Source: Pseudomonas sp. HN11 (GTDB lineage: Bacteria; Pseudomonadota; Gammaproteobacteria; Pseudomonadales; Pseudomonadaceae). Taken from it: a stretch of 64,000 nt of DNA. Below, in pieces: positions 8,919-18,007 of the stretch. Made by a program: the position numbers and the translations under genes. The notes beneath the pieces were generated by a model. That model had not been told where the DNA came from, ran no database searches, and was given only the letters and a program-made list of their open reading frames with translations. Within the stretch, counting starts at the first letter, position 1, and the number at the start of each line of letters is the position of its first letter. The stretch spans positions 5,411,501-5,475,500 of the forward strand of contig NZ_CP089985.1 of NCBI RefSeq assembly GCF_021390155.1. The letters run 5' to 3'.

Positions 8919-11102
8919 TCATAACAGCTTGTCCAAAGTGACAGGGAAATCCCGCACGCGCTTGCCCGTGGCGTGGTACACCGCATTCGCCACTGCCGCC
9001 GCCACGCCTACGATACCGATCTCACCCACCCCCTTGGACCCCAGCGCATTGACGATCTCGTCGTGTTCCTCAACGAAAACCACCTCAATCTCACCGATGT
9101 CTGCATTCACCGGAATGTGGTACTCGGCCAGGCTGTGGTTCATGAAGCGCCCCAGCTGATGATCGGTCTGGGTTTCCTCATGCAGCGCCATGCCGATCCC
9201 CCATACCACCCCGCCGAGGATCTGGCTGCGCGCCATTTTCGGATTAACCACCCGCCCCGCCGCAATCGCACTGACCACCCGGCTGACCTTGATGGTGCCC
9301 AGGTCTTCATCCACCCGAACCTCCACAAACACCGCCGAATGCGTGGCCGTGGCATAACCTTCGCGTTTCTTGTCCGGTTCACTGTCGACCTGCACCTCCA
9401 GCGCGTCTACGCCAGCATCCTTGACCAGTTGCGCCAGCGACACACTCACACTACCCGTGTGCAGGTGGCCGCCTTCAAAGCGTACCCCCTTGGCATCCTT
9501 GAACACGGGGTAAGTCTGCCTGGCGATTTCCAGCAACTTGGCGTTAAGCGCTTCACAGGCCTGCTGCACTGCGGTCCCGACCGAAGAAACGGTAAACGAG
9601 CCACCCTGCAGCGGGGCCGTCGGCAATGAAGAATCACCGAGCAGGAAGCTCACATCGGCCACCGCCACGCCGCTGGTCTGCGATGCGATTTGAGTCATGA
9701 CCGTGTAGGTGCCGGTACCGATATCAGTGGTGGCACTGCTCACCGTGAGTTTGCCGTGCGCGTCGAGCCGCGCCTTGGCGCTGGCCTTCATTTGCATGGC
9801 CTCCCACACGCCGCCTGCCATGCCCCAGCCGATCAACTGACGGCCGTCGCGCATACTGCGCGGTTCCGGGTTGCGGTGGCGCCAGCCGAAACGCTCGGCA
9901 CCTTCGCGGTAACACTCACGCAAGGCTTTGCTGGACCAGGGTTTGTCTTCGTTCTGGTTGCGTTCGGCGTAGTTGATCAGCCGCAGTTGCACCGGGTCGA
10001 TCCCCAGCGCGCTGGCCAGCTCATCCATGGCGCACTCCAGGCCGATTACCCCGAGCGCCGCGCCAGGGGCCCGCATGTCCAGGGGTGTGAACACATCCAG
10101 CGGCACCAACTTATAAGTAAGCTGCACGTTATCGCAGTGGTAGAGCATGCCGCTCCACTCCACCACATGCTCGCTGAAATCCTCGAAGCGCGACGTCTGG
10201 CCGATGGCGGTGTGCCCCAATGCCAGCAAGCGGCCGTTGGCGGCGGCCCCCATCTGCAAACGCTGCAAGGTGCGGGGGCGGTAGCCGAAGGTGAACATCT
10301 GTTGGCGCGTCAGGGTGACGCGCACCGAACGTTTGAGCGACAACGACGCCATCACCGCCAGCGGCAATTGGTATTGCGGGCGCAGGCCTGAACCAAACGC
10401 GCCGCCGACAAACGCGGCCAAAACACGTACCTGGTTCTTATCCAGCCCGAAGACTTTTTGCACATAGGCCTGACAGTTCTGCGGCCCCTGGGTCTTGTCA
10501 TGGATATGCAAGGTGCCGTCCGGTTGATACAGCACAGTGCTGGCGTGGGGCTCCATCGGGTTGTGGTGCTCGATGGGGGTGCTGTAATGCAGATCCAGGC
10601 TGACAGCGGCGTTGGTCCATTCTGCCTGGAAGTTGCCGCGCGGCTTGGGCGGGGTTTGCGGGGAGGCATGGGCCTGTTCCTGCATGGCCAGCAGGTCGGT
10701 TTCGAAGGCTTCGGTTTCGTACTCGATATGCACCAGGGAGCCGGCATGCCGTGCCAACTCCAGGTTATCGGCGATCACCAACGCCAAGGGCTGGCCGCTG
10801 TACAGCACTTGGTCGTTGTACAGAGGGCGAAACGGCGAGCCATCGGCGGCGTCGGCATCTTGGAAAGCATCGTCGTAGCTGGCGATTTTCGGCCGGTTTA
10901 GATGATGGATCACATCCACTACACCCGGCAGGGCCAGCGCCCTGGAAGCGTCGATACGCAGCACACGGCCCTTGGCGACGGTGCTGGACACCACGCTGCC
11001 ATGCAGCAAGCCGTCCTCGGCAAACTCTGCGGCATAACGCGCTTTGCCTGTGACCTTGAGCAGACCGTCAACCCGGTCCAGTGGTTTGCCGATAGCGGTC
11101 AT
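8919..11102 (-). CDS. paoC: Molybdopterin-binding subunit of aldehyde oxidoreductase (PaoC-like)
   Basis: A 727-residue large subunit of the xanthine oxidase family, starting MTAIGKPLDRVDGLLKVTGK, with GGAFGSGLRPQYQLP and the C-terminal GSKGVGEIGI. Its glutamate (about residue 694) matches the catalytic Glu of E. coli PaoC (Glu692). It holds the molybdenum cofactor and oxidises the substrate, probably aldehydes, passing electrons to the FeS and FAD subunits. It overlaps the FAD subunit gene by 4 bases (ATGA). No XdhC/PaoD-type cofactor-inserting chaperone follows, so one must act from elsewhere. Confidence 0.88.
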   Translation of the reverse strand: MTAIGKPLDRVDGLLKVTGKARYAAEFAEDGLLHGSVVSSTVAKGRVLRIDASRALALPGVVDVIHHLNRPKIASYDDAFQDADAADGSPFRPLYNDQVLYSGQPLALVIADNLELARHAGSLVHIEYETEAFETDLLAMQEQAHASPQTPPKPRGNFQAEWTNAAVSLDLHYSTPIEHHNPMEPHASTVLYQPDGTLHIHDKTQGPQNCQAYVQKVFGLDKNQVRVLAAFVGGAFGSGLRPQYQLPLAVMASLSLKRSVRVTLTRQQMFTFGYRPRTLQRLQMGAAANGRLLALGHTAIGQTSRFEDFSEHVVEWSGMLYHCDNVQLTYKLVPLDVFTPLDMRAPGAALGVIGLECAMDELASALGIDPVQLRLINYAERNQNEDKPWSSKALRECYREGAERFGWRHRNPEPRSMRDGRQLIGWGMAGGVWEAMQMKASAKARLDAHGKLTVSSATTDIGTGTYTVMTQIASQTSGVAVADVSFLLGDSSLPTAPLQGGSFTVSSVGTAVQQACEALNAKLLEIARQTYPVFKDAKGVRFEGGHLHTGSVSVSLAQLVKDAGVDALEVQVDSEPDKKREGYATATHSAVFVEVRVDEDLGTIKVSRVVSAIAAGRVVNPKMARSQILGGVVWGIGMALHEETQTDHQLGRFMNHSLAEYHIPVNADIGEIEVVFVEEHDEIVNALGSKGVGEIGIVGVAAAVANAVYHATGKRVRDFPVTLDKLL

Positions 11103-12088
11103 GGGCGTTCTCCTGCGACAGCCGCATCGCTCAGGGCACGAATGATGCCCCGGCGCGCCAGCTTGATCTTGAAACCGTTGTGTTCCAGAGGTTCTGCGTC
11201 TTGCAGCATTGCGTCAGCGGCGTGGCTGAAGATTTCGCGGCTGACAATCTGGCCGATCAGCGCGGCTTCTACTGCGCGGTCACGCCAGGGCTTGTGGGCA
11301 ACACCGCCAAGCGCCAGGCGTGCATCAACAATGGTGTCGCCCTCCAGCTCAAGCGCCGCTGCCACAGATACCAGCGCGAACGCATAGGATGCGCGGTCGC
11401 GAATCTTCAAGTAGTTGCTATGGCTCGCCAGGTTATCGGCAGGCAGTTCGATGGCGGTGATCAGCTCATCGTCGGCCAACTGGTTGTCACGCTGCGGCGC
11501 ATCACCGGGCAGGCGGTGGAAGTCGGCAAACTCGATGATCCTCGATCCGCCACGCCCCTCGACATGCACCCGTGCCTCCAGTGCCGCCAACGCCACGCAC
11601 ATGTCCGAAGGATGAGTCGCCACACACTGTTCACTGGCGCCGAGGATTGCGTGGATTCGGTTCAAGCCGGTGCGCGCCGGGCAGCCGCTGCCGGGTTCAC
11701 GCTTATTGCACGGCACGGTGGCGTCATAGAAGTAGTAGCACCGGGTGCGCTGCAATAGATTGCCACCGGTGCTGGCCATGTTGCGCAGTTGCGGCGAAGC
11801 GCCCGCCAGGATGGCCTGGGACAGCAGTGGGTAACGCTGTTCGATCAGCGGGTGCCAGGCCAGGTCGGCATTGCTCACCAAGGCGCCGATCAGCAGCCCG
11901 CCCTCGGCGGTTTCCTGCACCTCATTTAACGGCAGCCCCGTGATATCGATGAGATGCTCGGGGCAACTGATGTTTTCTTTCATCAGGTCCAGCAGGTTCG
12001 TGCCACCGGCGATAAAGCGCGACGCGGCGCTGCTCAGGTGCACGGCCTCCTGTACATCGGCCGGCTTGCTGTACTGGAAGGGATTCAT
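11099..12088 (-). CDS. paoB: FAD-binding subunit of aldehyde oxidoreductase (PaoB-like)
   Basis: A 329-residue FAD subunit with the flavin-binding loop RFIAGGTNLLDLM (24-36) and ASTGGNLLQ (105-113). It carries the cysteine-rich insertion RTRCYYFYDATVPCNKR followed by GSGC: Cys117, Cys127 and Cys136, with Cys155 as a fourth candidate. Such an insertion marks PaoB-type subunits, which bind an extra [4Fe-4S] cluster absent from ordinary xanthine dehydrogenases. It overlaps the genes on both sides by 4 bases, consistent with a tightly coupled A-B-C heterotrimer. Confidence 0.88.
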   Translation of the reverse strand: MNPFQYSKPADVQEAVHLSSAASRFIAGGTNLLDLMKENISCPEHLIDITGLPLNEVQETAEGGLLIGALVSNADLAWHPLIEQRYPLLSQAILAGASPQLRNMASTGGNLLQRTRCYYFYDATVPCNKREPGSGCPARTGLNRIHAILGASEQCVATHPSDMCVALAALEARVHVEGRGGSRIIEFADFHRLPGDAPQRDNQLADDELITAIELPADNLASHSNYLKIRDRASYAFALVSVAAALELEGDTIVDARLALGGVAHKPWRDRAVEAALIGQIVSREIFSHAADAMLQDAEPLEHNGFKIKLARRGIIRALSDAAVAGERP

Positions 12089-12591
12089 TGCTCACCTCCA
12101 ACAACGTCCTCGATGGCATCGCGGATATTGCTGTAGGCGCCGCAGCGGCACAGGTTGCCGCTCATCAGTTCCTGGATCTGCGCGGTGTCGTGGGCGCGAC
12201 CTTCATTGACCAGGCCGACCGCTGAACAGATCTGCCCAGGGGTGCAGTAACCGCACTGGAAAGCGTCGTGTTTGATGAAGGCTTGTTGCATCGGGTGTAG
12301 TTGCTCACCGTCGGCCAGACCTTCGATGGTGGTCAGCTCGGCACCGTCGCACATCACCGCCAAGGTCAGGCAGGCATTGATCCGCTTGCCGTCGCGCAAC
12401 ACCGTGCAGGCACCGCACTGGCCGTGGTCGCAGCCTTTTTTGCTGCCGACCAGGCCGAGTTGTTCACGCAACAGGTCAAGCAGCGTGGTCCAAGGCAGCA
12501 CATCCAGCTGGCGGTCCTGGCCGTTCAGGCGCAGGCATATCGAGTGGCTGGCGAACGGTTGATCCGCCGCGCCATTGGGGGTCGCGCTCAT
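12085..12591 (-). CDS. paoA: [2Fe-2S] subunit of aldehyde oxidoreductase (PaoA-like)
   Basis: A 168-residue iron-sulfur subunit with the plant-type cluster motif GCDHGQCGACTV (first [2Fe-2S]) and the C-terminal CGYCTPGQ plus CRCGAY (second [2Fe-2S]), the two-cluster layout of this family. I chose the ATG at 12591 because GAGG lies 5 bases before it; a GTG two codons upstream is less well placed. E. coli PaoA has a Tat signal peptide for periplasmic export; this protein has no twin-arginine leader, so the complex is probably cytoplasmic (inference). Confidence 0.88.
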   Translation of the reverse strand: MSATPNGAADQPFASHSICLRLNGQDRQLDVLPWTTLLDLLREQLGLVGSKKGCDHGQCGACTVLRDGKRINACLTLAVMCDGAELTTIEGLADGEQLHPMQQAFIKHDAFQCGYCTPGQICSAVGLVNEGRAHDTAQIQELMSGNLCRCGAYSNIRDAIEDVVGGEQ

Positions 12592-12687
12592 AAACACCTC
12601 ACGGGTTGGTGTACATCCGCGGCGTTCAGGAAAGTCGCCGTCTCAGGGGTACGACTTCCCGGCGTATTGAGCGTTCAAGCTGATTGA

Positions 12688-13134
12688 TCAGCGGATATTG
12701 AGCTGCGTCGACAAGGTATTGCGCGGCGGGTTGATGGATGAGTTGCTGTATTGGAACCAGCCCTGGGCCTCGACATCCAGGTCAAACACATAGATGTAGC
12801 CCATCAATGTGCCGGCCCCATTGCAGGCTTCGCTAATGTTGCCGACCTGGCATACCGCCGTGCGCTGGCCATTCAACACTGCACCATTGAAGAGGCCGAC
12901 CGGATTATTCCCCAGGCCCACTTCCATTACCGAAACCTTGGTGGGGCCCCGGTGCGTGCACATCTGGGTGCCTTGCGCGCGCTCGGGGATGTTTTCGGCG
13001 CAACCGGCCGACTCAACCTTGAACACGCGCACTTCGCTCAAGGGCGGTGCAGTCGCGCCCCAGGCCGGTGCTGCGCCAAGCAACAGGCTGATACAGGAGA
13101 TCAGGGCTAGACTCCACGGGCTGGCGATTTTCAT
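12688..13134 (-). CDS. Secreted DUF4879 family protein
   Basis: A 148-residue protein with a clear signal peptide (MKIASPWSLALISCISLLLG, cleavage likely after APAWGA). The mature part starts PPLSEVRVFKVESAGCAENI and has five cysteines, suggesting disulfides in an exported protein. The pattern recalls DUF4879 (YolA-like) proteins, which have no settled function. It is monocistronic, downstream of and on the same strand as nothing obvious; the oxidoreductase operon starts about 100 bases further on. Confidence 0.72.
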   Translation of the reverse strand: MKIASPWSLALISCISLLLGAAPAWGATAPPLSEVRVFKVESAGCAENIPERAQGTQMCTHRGPTKVSVMEVGLGNNPVGLFNGAVLNGQRTAVCQVGNISEACNGAGTLMGYIYVFDLDVEAQGWFQYSNSSINPPRNTLSTQLNIR

Positions 13135-13307
13135 GCTGCAAGTGACCTTCGTTTAAACGTCGGCGCAGTATGCCTCAAGGCCTCGGCTGCTGGTATGATG
13201 CGCCGCTTTTTCCGATCCTCTCTGAAACCAAAGGCGCTTGGCGCAGTTTGTGCTTTGACTTAGAGGTCAACAAATCACGACGCCACAGAGCGTCACAGGG
13301 AGCAGGC

Positions 13308-14603
13308 ATGCTGGAAAAGCTGTTTCAACTCAAAGCACACAACACCAACGTGCGCACCGAGATACTCGCGGGGATCACGACATTCCTGGCCATGGCCTAT
13401 ATCCTCTTCGTCAACCCGAGCATCCTCGGCGAGACCGGCATGGACAAGGGCGCGGTGTTCGTCGCGACCTGCCTGGCGGCGGCTATTGGTTCGACCGTGA
13501 TGGGCCTGATCGCCAACTACCCGATCGCACTCGCGCCGGGCATGGGCCTCAACGCCTTCTTTACCTACACCGTGGTCCTGCACATGGGCCATACCTGGCA
13601 AGTGGCGCTGGGTGCGGTGTTTATCTCGGCGGTGCTGTTCTTCCTGCTGTCGATCTTCCGTATTCGTGAATGGATCATCAACGCCATCCCACTGCCATTG
13701 CGCTCGGCGATTGCCGCCGGTATTGGCCTGTTCCTGGCGTTAATCGCTTTGCATAACGCCGGAATCGTGGTGAGCAACCCGGCCACCATGGTGGGCTTGG
13801 GCGACCTGAAACAACCTGCGCCGATCCTGGCCACCCTCGGTTTCGTGCTGATCGTCGCCCTGGAAGCCCTGGCCGTGCGCGGCGCGGTGCTGATCGGCAT
13901 CCTGGCGGTGACCATCGTCTCGATCCTGCTCGGCGTCACCGCCTTCGGCGGAGTGACCTCGATGCCACCGTCGCTGGCCCCGACCTTCCTGCAGCTGGAT
14001 ATCAAAGGCGCGCTGGATATCGGCCTGGTCAGCGTGATCTTCGCCTTCCTGTTCGTCGACCTGTTCGACAACTCCGGCACACTGATCGGCGTGGCCAAGC
14101 GCGCTGGTCTGATGGGCAAGGACGGCCACATGCCGAAAATGGGCCGTGCGTTGATCGCCGACAGCACCGCCGCCATGGCCGGCTCGCTGCTGGGTACCTC
14201 GACCACCACCAGCTACATCGAATCGGCTGCGGGCGTGAGCGCCGGTGGCCGTACCGGCTTGACCGCCATCGTGGTCGCGATTCTGTTCCTGCTGGCGCTG
14301 TTCTTCTCGCCGCTGGCCGCCAGCGTACCGGCCTTCGCCACTGCGCCTGCACTGCTGTTCGTGGCGGTGCTGATGACCCAGGGCCTGGCCGAAATCGACT
14401 GGGACGACATTACCGTTGCAGCGCCGGTGGTGGTCACCGCCCTGGCGATGCCTTTCACTTACTCCATCGCCAACGGCATCGCCTTCGGCTTCATCGCGTG
14501 GACAGCCATCAAGCTGCTTTCGGGCCGCTACCGTGAGCTGAACCCGGCGCTGGTGATCCTGTCGATCCTGTTTGTGATCAAGCTGGGCTGGTTCAACGCA
14601 TGA
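13308..14603 (+). CDS. NCS2 family purine permease (AdeQ/GhxP-like)
   Basis: A 431-residue membrane protein starting [40 protein letters not shown], with [36 protein letters not shown] and [25 protein letters not shown] (read in sections). These are signatures of the AzgA-type NCS2 transporters that import adenine, guanine or hypoxanthine with protons. The frame is open from 13170, but the ATG at 13308 follows AGGGAGCAGGC and matches family N-termini. It overlaps trmA by 4 bases, so uptake of purines and tRNA methylation are translated together, though no functional link is evident. Confidence 0.9.
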   Translation: MLEKLFQLKAHNTNVRTEILAGITTFLAMAYILFVNPSILGETGMDKGAVFVATCLAAAIGSTVMGLIANYPIALAPGMGLNAFFTYTVVLHMGHTWQVALGAVFISAVLFFLLSIFRIREWIINAIPLPLRSAIAAGIGLFLALIALHNAGIVVSNPATMVGLGDLKQPAPILATLGFVLIVALEALAVRGAVLIGILAVTIVSILLGVTAFGGVTSMPPSLAPTFLQLDIKGALDIGLVSVIFAFLFVDLFDNSGTLIGVAKRAGLMGKDGHMPKMGRALIADSTAAMAGSLLGTSTTTSYIESAAGVSAGGRTGLTAIVVAILFLLALFFSPLAASVPAFATAPALLFVAVLMTQGLAEIDWDDITVAAPVVVTALAMPFTYSIANGIAFGFIAWTAIKLLSGRYRELNPALVILSILFVIKLGWFNA

Positions 14604-15679
14604 CTTTTGACGCCGCAAGCTACACCGCTCAACTGCAAGACAAGGTCACGCGCTTGCGTGACCTGCTGGCCCCGTTCGACGCGCCAGAGCCGCAGGTCTT
14701 CGACTCGCCGCTGCAGAATTTTCGCCTGCGCGCCGAGTTCCGCCTGTGGCGCGAGGGCGGTGAGCGACACTACGCGATGTTCTCCCAGGACGACAAGCGC
14801 ACGCCGATCCTGATCGAAGAGTTCCCCATTGCAAGCGCACGCATCAACCAGTTGATGCCGCAACTCAAGGCCGCCTGGCAAGCCAGCGCCGCGCTGAGCC
14901 ACAAGCTTTTCCAGGTGGAGTTCCTGACCACCCTGGCCGGCGACGCGATGATCACCCTGTGCTATCACCGCCCGCTGGACGAGCATTGGCACACCGCCGC
15001 GAACAAGCTGGCGGCCGACTTGAATGTCAGCATCATCGGCCGTTCCAAGGGTAAGCGCGATGTGATCGGCCATGACTACGTGGTGGAAAAACTCGACGTC
15101 GGCGGACGCACTTTCAGTTACCGCCAACCCGAAGGCGCCTTCACCCAGCCCAACGGCACGGTGAACCAGAAGATGCTCAACTGGGCTTACGAAGCACTGG
15201 GCGATCGCCCGGATGATCTGCTGGAGTTGTATTGCGGCAACGGCAACTTCACCCTGCCGCTGGCCACCCGCGCGCGCAAAGTGCTGGCCACCGAAATCAG
15301 CAAGACCTCGGTGAATGCGGCCCTGAGCAACCTCGATGAAAACGCGGTAGGTAACGTCACCCTGGTACGTCTCTCAGCCGAAGAACTCACTGAAGCACTG
15401 AACGAAGTGCGTCCGTTCCGTCGCCTGCACGGCATCGACCTGAAAAGCTACGAATTCGGCAGCGTCTTCGTCGACCCACCGCGCGCCGGCATGGACCCGG
15501 ACACCTGCGAGCTGACGCGTCGCTTCGATAACATCCTGTACATCTCCTGCAACCCGGAGACATTGGCGGCGAACATTGCGCAGCTGCATGACACGCACCG
15601 CATTACCCAATGTGCGATGTTTGACCAGTTCCCGTGGACCCACCATATGGAGTCCGGGGTGTTATTGACCCGGCGGTAA
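14600..15679 (+). CDS. trmA: tRNA (uracil-5-)-methyltransferase TrmA
   Basis: A 359-residue enzyme that forms m5U54 in the T-loop of tRNAs. Visible motifs: [10 protein letters not shown] (substrate-side), [16 protein letters not shown] (SAM binding), [10 protein letters not shown], and [15 protein letters not shown] with the catalytic cysteine. Length is normal for the family. It starts in the ATGA overlap with the permease gene. Its last 18 bases overlap the 3' end of the DUF2442 gene on the other strand. Confidence 0.96.
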   Translation: MTFDAASYTAQLQDKVTRLRDLLAPFDAPEPQVFDSPLQNFRLRAEFRLWREGGERHYAMFSQDDKRTPILIEEFPIASARINQLMPQLKAAWQASAALSHKLFQVEFLTTLAGDAMITLCYHRPLDEHWHTAANKLAADLNVSIIGRSKGKRDVIGHDYVVEKLDVGGRTFSYRQPEGAFTQPNGTVNQKMLNWAYEALGDRPDDLLELYCGNGNFTLPLATRARKVLATEISKTSVNAALSNLDENAVGNVTLVRLSAEELTEALNEVRPFRRLHGIDLKSYEFGSVFVDPPRAGMDPDTCELTRRFDNILYISCNPETLAANIAQLHDTHRITQCAMFDQFPWTHHMESGVLLTRR

Positions 15680-16132
15680 CTCAGCGTCATCCGTCGGTTT
15701 CTTGCGCGGCCGTCCGCCCTTCTTGCCATTGGCTCGGGCGGCGGCGGCTTTGGCGGCGCTGCTTTTGCGGCCGTTGCGCGAGGCCACCAGGCTGGTAGCC
15801 AGGTCCATGAGGGGTTTGCTGGAGGCGATCAGGCCCGTGACCGAAACGTCTAGGTCTTTGGCCTCACAGCACAGCGCCTTTCCGCCAAAGCCGACTTCCA
15901 ACTGTTGAAAGTCCTGCAGGGAAAACCCTTCGAACTCCGGCAGCCCCGCCACAGGCAACATGACGCGACTGCCGTCGCTGAAGCCGATGGAAATGCAGTT
16001 GTCTTCATAACGCACAGAGCTGGCGCGGGCATAAAGGTGCCGTGTCTTGCGCCCTCGGGCTATCGCCTTTTCGACGTCGGCCTCAGTGAGCGGTTTGTAG
16101 GGTACAACTTTGGCTTTTACGATTTGCTTCAT
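15662..16132 (-). CDS. DUF2442 family protein, possible antitoxin partner
   Basis: A 156-residue protein. The central part, residues about 35-75 ([19 protein letters not shown] and following), matches the DUF2442 pattern of short beta strands. The C-terminus is basic ([13 protein letters not shown]), resembling an AT-hook, so DNA binding is plausible. It overlaps the upstream DUF4160 gene by 4 bases. DUF4160 and DUF2442 genes are often neighbours and are suspected to be toxin-antitoxin-like; that is not shown here. Its 3' end runs 18 bases into trmA antisense. Confidence 0.72.
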   Translation of the reverse strand: MKQIVKAKVVPYKPLTEADVEKAIARGRKTRHLYARASSVRYEDNCISIGFSDGSRVMLPVAGLPEFEGFSLQDFQQLEVGFGGKALCCEAKDLDVSVTGLIASSKPLMDLATSLVASRNGRKSSAAKAAAARANGKKGGRPRKKPTDDAELPPGQ

Positions 16133-16557
16133 AGTTCAATCTCCACAAAACCCGGCGCCCTGACCAGATTCAAAATTGTTTTCTGCCCCACGACATCGTG
16201 CCGGGCACGCGCGATCACATAAACACCCGGCTGAATGAGTAGCCCAGGCAACACCTCGTGGGCCTCCCAATCCCAGGAATGATTCTCCAGGCAGACCGTT
16301 TGCAGGTAGTCCCACCAGATCCTGCGTGCGCGCGCCAAGTAGTGCCGCTGCATGATCGCCTCGCGTATTTCTTTCAAGACCGCCATGGGTGGCTGCCGCC
16401 GCTCAGGCTCTACGTCCCACAACTCCACGTCCCCATTCAGAAAGCTGAAACGAAAACGTGCATCCCATTCGTTCCCCCTCACATGCACATGGGGCGGGCA
16501 ATGCTCGTCCCTGATAAACACTGAAATCACATATCCTTTGTAAGTGCCTACTCTCAT
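16129..16557 (-). CDS. DUF4160 family protein, possible toxin partner
   Basis: A 142-residue protein starting MRVGTYKGYVISVFIRDEHCPPHVHVRG. The IxxxxxDHxPPHxHV pattern and the following A-F-F-GDVELW are hallmarks of DUF4160, which is usually about 80 residues; here an extra 60-residue C-terminal region follows. It overlaps the DUF2442 gene by 4 bases, so the two are co-translated. The conserved histidines could bind metal or form an active site; no activity is established. Confidence 0.75.
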   Translation of the reverse strand: MRVGTYKGYVISVFIRDEHCPPHVHVRGNEWDARFRFSFLNGDVELWDVEPERRQPPMAVLKEIREAIMQRHYLARARRIWWDYLQTVCLENHSWDWEAHEVLPGLLIQPGVYVIARARHDVVGQKTILNLVRAPGFVEIEL

Positions 16558-16654
16558 CGTAACCCATCCGTTAGGTTATTTTCCGCCAGGTAACAATTTT
16601 CCCCTATCACCCGACAACCGGCTCCGCTTCCGAAGTTGTCTCACAGATTAGTAA

Positions 16655-16685
16655 GCACAAAAAACCCGGCGGATGCCGGGTTGTA
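16655..16685 (-). terminator. Intrinsic terminator of the has operon
   Basis: On the minus strand AACCCGGC (16682-16675) pairs with GCCGGGTT (16670-16663), tetraloop ATCC, followed by a run of T (TTTTTTGTG). It lies a few bases beyond the hasF stop, so it ends the hasA/D/E/F transcript. Confidence 0.85.
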
Positions 16686-16690
16686 ACCAC

Positions 16691-18007
16691 TCATGCCGGG
16701 GGCTGGAAATACCTCGCCAGCGCCCGCAAATCCTGCTCGCTCAGCAACCCCGCGTAATACTTCAACTGAATCCTCGCCAACAGATACGCATGCCGTGCAT
16801 TCGCCAAATCACGGCGGGCAGTGAAAAGTTGTTGCTCGGCGTCGAGGACGTCGAGGTTGACCCGCTCACCGCCGGTTACACTCTTTTTCGTCGCAGCGAC
16901 CAACGCCGTGGCGGAGCTGACGGCCATCTCATAGGCACGCACTTTCGCCGCGCCGCTGGTGTTGAGGTTGAACTGTTTGCGCAACTCCACCAGGGTGGTC
17001 GAGGTTTGTGCGTCCAGCTCGTATTGGGCCTGGGACAACTGGTTCGCCGCCTGACGGGTGGATGCCGACACACCGCCGCCGGCAAACAGCGGCAGGCTGA
17101 CCTGGATGCCGACCGTGTTGGTGTCGTACTTCTGGTTGTAGCTGCTTTCCGAGTCGGAGTTGGTCTGGCGGCTGGTGGCGTACAGGCTGACTTTGGGCAG
17201 GTGGCCAGCACGTTTGCGTTCCACTTCATAGGAGGCTACATCCAGGGCGTGGTGCTGAGATTTAAGTTCCGGGTTGTTGGCCATGGCCAGTTCACGCCAA
17301 GTCTCGAAACGATTGGGTTCCAGAGGCGCAATTTCGAATTGACGGGTCAGCGGCGCCAGCTCTTCGATCTGCAACGGTTGGCCGACAATGGCTTCCAGCT
17401 CGCGCAAGGCACTGTCCTGTGTGTCCTGGGATTCAATTTCTTCGGCCTGGGCCAGGCTCAGGCGCGCCTGGGTTTCCAGCACATCGGTGCGCGTGCCTTC
17501 ACCACCTTTTAGAAGGCGCTCATTGAGTTGCAGGCGCTCGGCATACGCACGCTTCTGTGCACGGCTCAGCTCGATGCGTTCCTGGGCCAACAAGGCCTGG
17601 CTGTAGGCATTGAGTACCCGCACCGCCAGCTCCTGGCTCTTGCCGCGAAAGCGCTCGTCGGCCATCAGCGCCTGGGCGGTGCCTTGGCGAAAACGCGCGT
17701 AGGCTTCGTAGTCCAGCAGCGGTTGCTGCAAGGTCAGGGTCGAGGCATAGCTGCGGTAGTCGCGGTCGCTGGTGGCATTGCCCGCCGTCACTTCGGACTC
17801 GTTGCGCGAGTTGTTGTAGCTCCATGACAAATTCGGCAACAACGCCGCCCGGCCGATCGCGCGGTTTTCTTCACCGCCTTCACGCTCCTGGATGGCGGCC
17901 TGAAACGTCGGATCATTGCGCAAAGCCAGGTCGTAGGCATCCAGCAAACCCAGGGCGTGCGTCGCCGAGGTACAACCGAAACACAAGGTAAACAACAACG
18001 CCTTCAT
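16691..18007 (-). CDS. hasF: TolC-family outer-membrane protein of hemophore secretion (HasF)
   Basis: A 438-residue TolC/AprF-type protein with a signal peptide ([20 protein letters not shown]) and two alpha-helical repeat halves, starting LLDAYDLALRNDPTFQAA and ending with YLLARIQLKYYAGLLSEQDL. It forms the outer-membrane channel of a type I secretion system. Its start overlaps the hasE stop by 4 bases, so it is dedicated to the HasDE exporter rather than a shared TolC. A closely related AprF would accompany an alkaline protease; the adjacent hasA decides the name. Confidence 0.88.
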   Translation of the reverse strand: MKALLFTLCFGCTSATHALGLLDAYDLALRNDPTFQAAIQEREGGEENRAIGRAALLPNLSWSYNNSRNESEVTAGNATSDRDYRSYASTLTLQQPLLDYEAYARFRQGTAQALMADERFRGKSQELAVRVLNAYSQALLAQERIELSRAQKRAYAERLQLNERLLKGGEGTRTDVLETQARLSLAQAEEIESQDTQDSALRELEAIVGQPLQIEELAPLTRQFEIAPLEPNRFETWRELAMANNPELKSQHHALDVASYEVERKRAGHLPKVSLYATSRQTNSDSESSYNQKYDTNTVGIQVSLPLFAGGGVSASTRQAANQLSQAQYELDAQTSTTLVELRKQFNLNTSGAAKVRAYEMAVSSATALVAATKKSVTGGERVNLDVLDAEQQLFTARRDLANARHAYLLARIQLKYYAGLLSEQDLRALARYFQPPA

